Below are positions 56,082 through 64,000 of a stretch of 64,000 bases of DNA, in pieces. Below the pieces are notes generated by a model. That model was not told the DNA's origin and searched no databases. It saw nothing but the letters and a program-made list of their open reading frames with translations. The DNA comes from an uncultured beta proteobacterium (GTDB taxonomy: Bacteria; Pseudomonadota; Gammaproteobacteria; Burkholderiales; Burkholderiaceae), in assembly GCA_903935355.1 (NCBI GenBank), contig CAIZRK010000006.1, positions 1 to 64,000 on the forward strand, written 5' to 3'. Both the position numbers and the translations under genes were made by a program. Positions within the stretch are counted from its first letter, which is position 1. Each line of letters begins with the position of its first letter.

Positions 56082-57157
56082 TAAACGATTTGCCCTAAAT
56101 TAAATATGGGTAGATACAAGACGATGACTATGCCACCAATAATCAGCCCAACTAGAAGAATTAAAACGGGCTCCAAAGTTTGGCTTAGGGTATTGAGTTG
56201 ATTGCTCAGTTGCGCTCCAAGAATATCAGAGCGCTTACAGAGCATTTCTGCTAAAGACCCACTTTCTGACCCTATTCGTAATAATTGTAAGGTCTCAATA
56301 TCAAAAAGGCGGTGAGAAGGATCTACTCTAGCGAGAGCATCACCAAACGGCCATCCTCGGGTAAGCTGTTTAAATATTTCAGCGCTTAAATCATGGCTTA
56401 ACCAGTGATTTGAAGATTGTGCAGTGACCCGCAAGGCATCGGGCAGCGGTAAGCCGGAGTTTAATAAGTGACCTAAAGTACGACACCAATGGGTAAGGGT
56501 AGCAAGACGAAATAAATTACCCAAGATCGGAATACGTAGGCTAAGCCGATCGCAGCGTTTCTGTAAATAGGGGGACTTGAGCCATGCGAAAACAAAGATG
56601 CTGATGCTGATGAGCATACAGAGGGCGATTTCTAAGTAAAAATGTTGAAACGCAGTTGAAACAGCAATCAATGCCCTAGTTGGAGCGGGTAGCTCCGCCT
56701 GAAATTGACTAAAAACATCGTTAAATATAGGAACAACCCAAATCATCATGACCACTACCAACAAAAAGGATGTCGTCAAAGTAATCAGGGGGTACGCCAA
56801 AGATTGTTGCACCTTACGTTTTAATTCAATCTGATCTTTAAGTTGTTGGCAAATCGTTTGAAGTGCCAAGGTTAGATCGCCCGAGCGCTCGCTTACACGA
56901 ATAAGGTTAATAAATTCTGCAGAAAATTTATTTTCTTGCATGCGTAAACTTTGAGAAAAGCCATTTCCCTTTCTTAGGAGATCTCTTAGGTTGTGGAGCC
57001 AATGAACCCAAGAATTTGGTGCTGATTCTGTGAGCAACTCAATCGCATTGAGTAAGGGCAATCCTGCATTTAGCAAGGTGAGTAACTGCTGTGCAAAATG
57101 ATATTGATCTGCTTTGCACAAACCTTGGCGCTGTAGGAGGCTGCCTATGAATTCCAA
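56081..57157 (-). CDS. PilC/GspF-type inner-membrane platform protein
   Basis: LLNAGLPLLNAIELL, IRVSERSGDLTLAL, LLRIGSESGSLAEML, LEPVLILLVGLIIGGIVI. Confidence 0.93.
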   Translation of the reverse strand: MEFIGSLLQRQGLCKADQYHFAQQLLTLLNAGLPLLNAIELLTESAPNSWVHWLHNLRDLLRKGNGFSQSLRMQENKFSAEFINLIRVSERSGDLTLALQTICQQLKDQIELKRKVQQSLAYPLITLTTSFLLVVVMMIWVVPIFNDVFSQFQAELPAPTRALIAVSTAFQHFYLEIALCMLISISIFVFAWLKSPYLQKRCDRLSLRIPILGNLFRLATLTHWCRTLGHLLNSGLPLPDALRVTAQSSNHWLSHDLSAEIFKQLTRGWPFGDALARVDPSHRLFDIETLQLLRIGSESGSLAEMLCKRSDILGAQLSNQLNTLSQTLEPVLILLVGLIIGGIVIVLYLPIFNLGQIV

Positions 57158-58221
57158 ATGCTAACCTCAGATTCTAGGCAAACTTGATCAATCAGTCCGG
57201 CTTGTATATATCGCATTCCTGCTAATTGCATTGAAAGATACTCAGATGTCGGATTATTAAGTTGTTTTGGGGTGAGCACTTCATGCACTCCTAGGCGACC
57301 GTAATATTTTGAATCATGACAGCTAGTACAGCCATTTTGATCTTGCTTATCTCGGCAAGCTTGACAGCGTTTTCTGATGAGTCGTTGGGAACTCACGCAT
57401 AGTAAGCAAGAATCAATCGCCTCTTGATCAACTCCCAAGCTTTTTAAGCGCGCCAATGCTCCCAAAGCATTTTGAGTATGTAGGGTGCTCAGCACAAGAT
57501 GTCCAGTTTGTGATGCTGTAATAGCCAATTGTGCCGTCACACTATCTCTTATTTCACCGATCATAATGACATCAGGGTCTTGCCTTAAAAGTGCACGAAT
57601 AATAGTTGCAAAATCTAAGCCAGCACGAGGGTGATAAGCCACTTGATTTACTCCGGGTAAACGGATTTCTATAGGGTCTTCAACTGAGCAAAGATTGCGC
57701 TCGATTTGGTTGAGCATTCTTAAGCAGCTATAGAGAGTTCTTGTTTTACCACTGCCTGTTGGGCCTGTAACAAGGATTAATCCGTTTGGCTGTTTAAGTA
57801 AGTTCTGAAAAATTACGAGTTGTTCAGGAAGAAGACCAAGGTTATCTAATGCCAATTCATCTATTTGGCTAGGCAGAATGCGCACTACAGCTTTTTCTCC
57901 GTAAAGGGTGGGCAAAATAGAAACACGACAGTCAATGTCGGGCTTACTAAAATCATGGCCAATGGATAATCGACCATCCTGAGGGAGCCGTTTTTCAGCA
58001 ATGTCTAAACGCGCCAATACTTTGATTCGGGTAATTAAGCGCTCATGCTGATCGATTGGGTATTTAGACTGCAGTTTTAACAGCCCATCCACCCTAACAC
58101 GCACTACTGTCTCTTGAGAAAACGCCTCAATATGTATATCTGAGGCCCTCGCATGCAATGCATGAACTGCGATTTCATACCAAGCCCGAATAATGAGAGA
58201 GTCATCGAAGGTGTCGGTCAA
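57145..58221 (-). CDS. PilB/GspE-type ATPase, short form
   Basis: GPTGSGKTRTLYSCL, LRQDPDVIMIGEIRD, CQAC...CTSCHD Cys motif; 358 aa. Confidence 0.93.
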   Translation of the reverse strand: MTDTFDDSLIIRAWYEIAVHALHARASDIHIEAFSQETVVRVRVDGLLKLQSKYPIDQHERLITRIKVLARLDIAEKRLPQDGRLSIGHDFSKPDIDCRVSILPTLYGEKAVVRILPSQIDELALDNLGLLPEQLVIFQNLLKQPNGLILVTGPTGSGKTRTLYSCLRMLNQIERNLCSVEDPIEIRLPGVNQVAYHPRAGLDFATIIRALLRQDPDVIMIGEIRDSVTAQLAITASQTGHLVLSTLHTQNALGALARLKSLGVDQEAIDSCLLCVSSQRLIRKRCQACRDKQDQNGCTSCHDSKYYGRLGVHEVLTPKQLNNPTSEYLSMQLAGMRYIQAGLIDQVCLESEVSIWNS

Positions 58222-59507
58222 GCTTGATTTAATTGGCTATAAGGACGATAGAGTTTGACAGTCTTCACACCTTGATCATCAAAATGCACAATCTCCATCA
58301 CAACCCCTGCAATGCGAATACTGACATCATGATCTGGAATGGCCTCTAATTTTTCGAGAATAAGACCGTTAAGCGTTCGTGGACCATCTAATGGAAGATC
58401 CAAGTTCAGCAATCGATTTAAGTCGCGCAGCGAGGTGCTACCAGTGGCTAAATAAGTGCCATCAACCAACCAACGTGGATCGTTTGATAGGCTAGAGAAG
58501 GAGGTGGTGAACTCACCAATCAATTCTTCAACAATATCCTCAAATGTTACTAAACCTAGCACCTCGCCATACTCATTAACCACAAGGCTTAGACGCTGTT
58601 GGTTATCTTGAAAAAATTGCATTTGTTGTAGTACGGGCGTGCCGCTAGGGATGAAGTATGGTTCACTTACTAGAGATCTAAAGTCTTGATGTTGAAGATC
58701 GGTGTCACCAAGCAAGGAAAGCGTTTTCTTTACCGACAAAATGCCAATGATTCGTTCTGAGTCACCATCGCAAACAGGTAATTTATTGTGATAGCAAGTT
58801 TCTAATTGTTGAACTACTTCATCAATTGGTCTAGCAAGATCTAGGATTTCGATCTTAGCTCTAGGGGTCATTACATCATCGACCAAAATATTCTCGAGAT
58901 TGAATAAATTTAATAAGATGTTGCGATGATGTGTTGAGACAAAACGGTTTGATTCAAGCACAAGACTCCGTAATTCTTCTTTGCTCATCGCCCGATTTTC
59001 TGTTGAGGTTTGCAGACCAAATACTTTCATTAGCCCCGACACAAAACTATTAATAAACCAAAGTAACGGTTTGAGGATGTAAGTGAGGGGGAGAATAAAC
59101 CAGCCCACATTGGAGGCAATTCTTTCCGGAAACGCTGCCCCAATCACTTTTGGTGTGATTTCACTAAAAACAATGATCAGCAAAGCAACTAGTAATGTAG
59201 CGACGGAGAGAACAAGTCCGCTGTCGCCAAAAAGATGCAAGGCAATACCAGTGACTAAGATTGGCAATACGGTGTTAATTAAATTATTGGAGATGAGTAG
59301 TACTGATAAGAGGGAGTCAATTCTCTTTAAGAGTCTTTCCGCTAGGGCGGCACCTGCATTGCCGCCATTAGCCATAGCTCGCAAACGGTGACGATTGGAA
59401 GACAGCATACTTGTTTCTGCCATCGAAAAAAAGCCAGAAAGGGCCAGTAAAAATAGGACTAGACCAACTTGCCCGTAAAAAGGCCAATCGTCAAAAAAGG
59501 TGTCCAT
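58218..59507 (-). CDS. HlyC/CorC family protein (CNNM, CBS and CorC domains)
   Basis: DDVMTPRAKIEIL, LVVNEYGEVLGLVTFEDIVEELIGE. Confidence 0.94.
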   Translation of the reverse strand: MDTFFDDWPFYGQVGLVLFLLALSGFFSMAETSMLSSNRHRLRAMANGGNAGAALAERLLKRIDSLLSVLLISNNLINTVLPILVTGIALHLFGDSGLVLSVATLLVALLIIVFSEITPKVIGAAFPERIASNVGWFILPLTYILKPLLWFINSFVSGLMKVFGLQTSTENRAMSKEELRSLVLESNRFVSTHHRNILLNLFNLENILVDDVMTPRAKIEILDLARPIDEVVQQLETCYHNKLPVCDGDSERIIGILSVKKTLSLLGDTDLQHQDFRSLVSEPYFIPSGTPVLQQMQFFQDNQQRLSLVVNEYGEVLGLVTFEDIVEELIGEFTTSFSSLSNDPRWLVDGTYLATGSTSLRDLNRLLNLDLPLDGPRTLNGLILEKLEAIPDHDVSIRIAGVVMEIVHFDDQGVKTVKLYRPYSQLNQA

Positions 59508-59624
59508 AAAATATGCCTGCAAAGAATAAGGAAGAATCAATATAGCAAAGTGCGATTTCAGTAGCTATGGCTTTTAACGAAATATCAGGAATTTCTATCG
59601 TCAAATCGTGTAAGAATCTTCTGT

Positions 59625-60137
59625 ATGAGCTCCTTGCGCTTAACAAAAACACTAAAAACAGCGCAATATTGCGTTATTGAGGCCCCATTTGGATGTCTAG
59701 GAGTGCAGACGCAAGAAGTAGATGGCAGTCTGATGCTCTCAAAGATTGATTATTTGCCACCCAAGACTCTACTATTGGCGCCACAGAACGCATTGGCTAG
59801 GGAGTTTTCTAGGCAGTGCGCCCTCTACTACCAGAATCCTTCTTATGTTTTTGATCTTCCGCTAAAACCTCTGGGCACGATTCATCAGCAAAAAGTGTGG
59901 AGAAGTACCCAGGCCATTCCAGTTGGATCTACCAAAACCTATGGGGATATTGCGCGCTCTATTGGCAGTGGTGCGCGTGCAGTTGGTACTGCCTGCGGGG
60001 CTAATCCTTACCCTTTGCTTACTCCTTGCCATCGAGTCGTCTCTGCCCAAGGAGTAGGTGGCTTTATGCAAGAAGATTGCCCTGGTTTATTTCGGCAAAT
60101 CAAAATTTGGCTCTTAAAGCATGAGGGCGCACTGTAA
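59625..60137 (+). CDS. ogt: Methylated-DNA-protein-cysteine S-methyltransferase
   Basis: IPVGSTKTYGDIARSIG, ANPYPLLTPCHRVVSAQG. Confidence 0.93.
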   Translation: MSSLRLTKTLKTAQYCVIEAPFGCLGVQTQEVDGSLMLSKIDYLPPKTLLLAPQNALAREFSRQCALYYQNPSYVFDLPLKPLGTIHQQKVWRSTQAIPVGSTKTYGDIARSIGSGARAVGTACGANPYPLLTPCHRVVSAQGVGGFMQEDCPGLFRQIKIWLLKHEGAL

Positions 60138-60147
60138 GAGATGCACT

Positions 60148-61128
60148 CTAAGGATTTTGTGTAACGAGCCTTCGTAAGCTAGTGGATGATAAATAAAAGA
60201 AAGTTTTCATTAATGGGTCGCTAGATGCAGCCATTTGAGTAAAACAATAAAACAAAGCTACAGTCTTTCTGGAGAGCTTGATTTCATATTGGCTAGCGTG
60301 CTGTTCTCGATTGGCAATTTTATTTAGAGTCATGACCGCTAACCCAAAAGCTAGGAAACAGAAGCGTCGAATGCCAACTTCTGTTTTAGGTATGAGCAAA
60401 ATGTAGCTTAACGAGTCTGTCAGTTTTTGATAAGCAATCTTGAGTAGCTCAACTTGAGAGATATTGGCAGGCTTCCATGCAACTCCTCGGCTATGATCTT
60501 GAGGGGTATCTTTGAGGATATTGGTCATTTGTAGGGCCTGCCCAAATGCGATGGAGAGTGCTTCATGACCTTGAATTTGTTTTGCAAACGCAGGGGAGTA
60601 TGCGCTAAAAATGGACGTCAATAGCTCACCAACTACCCCCGCAACAACATAGCAGTACTCCTCAAATTCTATTAAATCTTTGAGGCCTAATGAGCTTTGT
60701 TTACCATGAAAACGAGACATCCCTTCCGACATGATGGAGACACAGCGACTAACCGCACTCTGATCATCTGCTGAGCAGGTATGCAGAATTCGTAAAACTG
60801 TTGGAGTATGGGCAATTAAATCGAGCTCATCTTGATTTGAGTACCTTTTTAGAGATTCTAGGCAGGGAAGGACAAATGACTCTACTGGAGTTTTGTCCAA
60901 GACGGCATCAAGAAATAGCTTTGAGAGAGTTTGCTTTTCTGTGGGCGTTAATTCTGCGGCATCTTCAATCGTATCGACGATTCGGCATAGCAAGTAGGTA
61001 TTGCCAACTACCTTCTCAATTTGAGGGGGTAAGAGGGGGATAGTTAGGGCAAAAGTGCGAGAGACTGAACCAAGAATGGCTTTTTGGTAAGCCAAATCAG
61101 AACTAGGATTTTCTATGGAAGTATTCAC
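60148..61128 (-). CDS. Squalene/phytoene synthase family protein
   Basis: SRTFALTIPLLP, LLCRIVDTIEDA, EEYCYVVAGVVGELLT, ALQMTNILKD. Confidence 0.93.
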   Translation of the reverse strand: MNTSIENPSSDLAYQKAILGSVSRTFALTIPLLPPQIEKVVGNTYLLCRIVDTIEDAAELTPTEKQTLSKLFLDAVLDKTPVESFVLPCLESLKRYSNQDELDLIAHTPTVLRILHTCSADDQSAVSRCVSIMSEGMSRFHGKQSSLGLKDLIEFEEYCYVVAGVVGELLTSIFSAYSPAFAKQIQGHEALSIAFGQALQMTNILKDTPQDHSRGVAWKPANISQVELLKIAYQKLTDSLSYILLIPKTEVGIRRFCFLAFGLAVMTLNKIANREQHASQYEIKLSRKTVALFYCFTQMAASSDPLMKTFFYLSSTSLRRLVTQNP

Positions 61129-61236
61129 CTGACAATTATGTCAGACCAGCATGCCCTCAATTGACTCTTATTACCTAATTGCTAAAGGTAACAAAGCCAT
61201 ATAATTTGTTCAAACTCTTGAAGGGGAAATGGGACG

Positions 61237-62652
61237 ATGCTGATTTGGTTTGTCATCATCTATTGGGTGGTATCCGTAGGCATCGGATTATGGGCTGCCC
61301 TTCGCGTTAAAAATACGGCAGACTTTGCAGCTGCTGGGCATAGCCTACCTTTACCCATTGTGACGGCGACGGTCTTTGCTACCTGGTTTGGCTCTGAAAC
61401 GGTATTGGGTATTCCAGCAACTTTTTTGAAAGAAGGTTTGGGCGGAATAGTGTCCGATCCTTTTGGTTCCTCACTTTGCTTGATTTTAGTAGGACTCTTT
61501 TTTGCACGTCATCTTTATAACCGTCGCATGCTCACTATCGGTGACTTCTTTAGGGAAAGGTATGGGCGCACGGTCGAGGTCTTAGTTACCCTTTGTATCG
61601 TAGTTTCTTACTTGGGGTGGGTTGCTGCCCAGATTAAAGCCCTAGGCCTTGTTTTCAACGTCGTTTCTGAAGGAGGTATTTCTCAAACAGCTGGCATGCT
61701 CATTGGTGCCGGAAGTGTATTGATCTACACTTTATTTGGCGGCATGTGGTCTGTGGCAATTACTGACTTTATTCAGATGATCATTATTGTGATTGGGATG
61801 CTATACATTGGCGGTGAAATGACTTCACAAACAGGCGGCATTGGTGTGGTTATCGAGCATGCATCAGCAGCGGGTATGTTTTCCAATTTCTGGCCTGATA
61901 TGAATTTAGCTTCAATACTGGGTTTTGTGGCTGCCTTATGTACGATGATGCTCGGCTCTATTCCTCAGCAAGATGTCTTTCAGCGGATTACCTCTTCAAA
62001 GAATGTCAATATTGCGGTGCAAGCAGCTTTATTAGGTGGCGTTTTATATTTCATTTTTGCTTTTGTGCCTCTGTACTTGGCTTATTCAGCCACGTTAATA
62101 AGCCCCGATCTAGTAAAGCATTATCTTGATACTGACCCCCAAATGATCTTGCCTAAGCTAATCTTGAACCATGCCCCCGTCTTCGCTCAGGTCATGTTTT
62201 TTGGCGCTTTACTCTCAGCCATTAAGAGTTGTGCCAGCGCTACTCTTTTAGCGCCCTCGGTCACATTTGCGGAAAATATCGTGCGGGGATTATTTAAACA
62301 TTTGACGGATCTCGAACTGCTTAAAGTGATGCGTATCACCGTCCTCTGTTTTGCAGCAGTGGTCACTTTTTTTGCCATTAACTCTGAGCTATCTATTTTT
62401 AAGATGGTAGAGAGCGCCTACAAGGTAACCTTAGTTGCCGCTTTTGTACCTCTTGCTTTTGGGGTTTACTGGTCTAAAGCGAATTCTTTAGGGGGCCTAT
62501 TGTCAGTCGTGTGTGGTTTAACAGTCTGGATCAGTTGCGAGATTTTGGCGCCTAGTGCTATTTTGCCGCCCCAGTTGGCAGGGCTAATAGCTAGTATCGC
62601 CGGAATGCTTTTAGGTAGTCTAGTACCAAAGGATATGCTCAAAGCGGTCTAA
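61237..62652 (+). CDS. Sodium:solute symporter family protein
   Basis: Multi-TM; FAAAGHSLPLPIVTATVFATWFGSETVLGIPATF, SSS-type architecture. Confidence 0.92.
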   Translation: MLIWFVIIYWVVSVGIGLWAALRVKNTADFAAAGHSLPLPIVTATVFATWFGSETVLGIPATFLKEGLGGIVSDPFGSSLCLILVGLFFARHLYNRRMLTIGDFFRERYGRTVEVLVTLCIVVSYLGWVAAQIKALGLVFNVVSEGGISQTAGMLIGAGSVLIYTLFGGMWSVAITDFIQMIIIVIGMLYIGGEMTSQTGGIGVVIEHASAAGMFSNFWPDMNLASILGFVAALCTMMLGSIPQQDVFQRITSSKNVNIAVQAALLGGVLYFIFAFVPLYLAYSATLISPDLVKHYLDTDPQMILPKLILNHAPVFAQVMFFGALLSAIKSCASATLLAPSVTFAENIVRGLFKHLTDLELLKVMRITVLCFAAVVTFFAINSELSIFKMVESAYKVTLVAAFVPLAFGVYWSKANSLGGLLSVVCGLTVWISCEILAPSAILPPQLAGLIASIAGMLLGSLVPKDMLKAV

Positions 62653-62762
62653 ACCTTTTAAAAATAGCCAAAAAATCGAGAAAATTTTCGCAGCCATACT
62701 GTAAAAACAAGAATCCTCTAATATGACGCTAATTTAAAATTTTTTATTCTTGCGGAGATCCC

Positions 62763-63782
62763 ATGAAAATTTGTGTGATTGGAGGAGGTGGTGCTATTGG
62801 CGGCTACCTAGCAGTTATGTTGGCGCGAGCGGGCAATGAAGTTACTGTTGTAGCCCGGGGCTCCACACTAGCTGCCATTAAAGAGCGTGGCCTCGCCTTA
62901 ATTATGGATGATCAACCTGAGCCCTTAATTGCAAAGGTGAAGGCGGTTGAAAAAATGACTGATGTTCAAACGCCAGATGTAGTGATTTTGGCAGTCAAGG
63001 CACATCAAGTGGAGCCCATTATTAATGACTTAGCAAGCATCATGGGGCCTGAAACAATTTTGATTCCAATGCAAAACGGAATACCTTGGTGGTATTTTCA
63101 AAAGCTTAGTGGGCCCTATCAGGATCATTCTGTTGAGACGGTTGATACTGGTGGTATTGCTAAAAAGACTATTAATCCAGATAACATCATTGGCTGTGTA
63201 GTGTATCCAGCTACCTTTACTCAGGCTCCTGGAGTGATTCGTCATGTAGAGGGCAATCGCTTTCCATTGGGTGAATTAGATGGCAAAACGACTGAACGTA
63301 TTCAGAAAATATCAGAAATGATGAGCGCCGCTGGCTTTAAGTCACCGATCTTAGAGGATATTCGCTCGGAGATATGGTTAAAGCTGTGGGGCAATATGAC
63401 TTTTAACCCTATCAGCTCTCTTACACATGGCACCCTAGAAGGCATCTGCCAGTATCCATTAACAAGAGAATTGGCGCGCAATATGATGGCTGAGGCACAA
63501 ACCCTTGCAGAAAAGTTAGGCGTTACTTTCCGAGTGGATATTGAGCGACGTATTGCTGGTGCTGAGAAGGTTGGTAAACACAAGACGTCGATGTTGCAAG
63601 ATTTAGAAGCTGGCCGTAGTTTAGAGGTAGATGCCTTATTGGGATCTGTGATTGAGTTGGGAAAGATTACGCAAACTCCCACGCCTTGCTTAAATACCGT
63701 ATTTGCTTTAACCAAATTTTTAGATGAAAACGTACAAGCTTCCAAAGGTTGCTTGGCGCTGCCATCGGTATCGGGTTACTAG
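62763..63782 (+). CDS. Ketopantoate reductase-family (PanE/ApbA) protein
   Basis: KICVIGGGGAIGGYLAVMLARAGNEVTVVARG, VILAVKAHQ, MQNGIPWW. Confidence 0.92.
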   Translation: MKICVIGGGGAIGGYLAVMLARAGNEVTVVARGSTLAAIKERGLALIMDDQPEPLIAKVKAVEKMTDVQTPDVVILAVKAHQVEPIINDLASIMGPETILIPMQNGIPWWYFQKLSGPYQDHSVETVDTGGIAKKTINPDNIIGCVVYPATFTQAPGVIRHVEGNRFPLGELDGKTTERIQKISEMMSAAGFKSPILEDIRSEIWLKLWGNMTFNPISSLTHGTLEGICQYPLTRELARNMMAEAQTLAEKLGVTFRVDIERRIAGAEKVGKHKTSMLQDLEAGRSLEVDALLGSVIELGKITQTPTPCLNTVFALTKFLDENVQASKGCLALPSVSGY

Positions 63783-63800
63783 AAGCTAAATACCATTGAC

Positions 63801-63821
63801 AGAAGCGGGGGCTTTTGTTTT
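63801..63821. terminator. Possible intrinsic terminator between convergent genes
   Basis: AGAAGC-GGGG-GCTTTT followed by GTTTTTA; short stem. Confidence 0.5.
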
Positions 63822-63844
63822 TATGCTTTGAATATTTCGATTGC

Positions 63845-64000
63845 TTACTCAAATCGATTATCTAAACGTCCAATGCCCTCAATAATAATGCTGACATTAC
63901 TGCCAGGTTTCATGGATCCAACGCCGACAGAGGTGCCGCAAGCGATAATGTCACCAGGTGTTAGGGGCATGTCTTGAGATAGCAGGCTTACCAACTTAGC
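63845..64000 (-). CDS. Fumarylacetoacetate hydrolase family protein, C-terminal fragment at window edge
   Basis: Manual translation ...LTPGDIIACGTSVGVGSMKPGSNVSIIIEGIGRLDNRFE*. Confidence 0.88.
   Translation of the reverse strand, partial: AKLVSLLSQDMPLTPGDIIACGTSVGVGSMKPGSNVSIIIEGIGRLDNRFE

Noticed and set aside
62690-62701. GAAAATTTTC-type short palindrome upstream of the ketopantoate reductase gene
   Set aside because: Very AT-rich and short; no supporting arms or motif, likely chance
1-64000. Search by eye for CRISPR arrays, tRNA/rRNA genes, transposases and prophage genes
   Set aside because: No direct-repeat array, cloverleaf-like gene or mobile-element protein recognised; a tRNAscan/Infernal run would be needed for certainty

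Overview
The gene content and order look betaproteobacterial, Burkholderiaceae and probably Polynucleobacter-like; this is inferred from protein content, not from a search. Most of the window is conserved housekeeping DNA: prfA/hemA, ung, ychF, trpEGDC with rpe, apaG/mltA, bioADF/bioB, coq7, a complete dcw division/cell-wall cluster from mraZ to ftsZ followed by a peroxiredoxin gene and lpxC, dciA/secA, argJ, mutT, zapD/coaE with a short pilus-type ATPase/membrane platform/peptidase operon, a CorC-type protein, ogt, a squalene/phytoene synthase, a symporter and a ketopantoate reductase. Less routine elements are: a MazEF-type toxin-antitoxin pair with a palindromic candidate operator; an island with a beta-helix lipoprotein, a winged-helix regulator and a stand-alone MASE1-like membrane protein; an AcoR-like regulator without the AAA+ domain, divergent from an aldehyde dehydrogenase/DUF779 pair; an unlisted 37-aa membrane ORF between apaG and mltA; and a large inverted repeat between ftsZ and the peroxiredoxin gene. 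I saw no CRISPR array, rRNA, tRNA, prophage or transposase. I did not find a clear-cut new multi-gene system; the best candidates for follow-up are the regulator/ALDH/DUF779 module, the 37-aa ORF and the ftsZ-prx inverted repeat.
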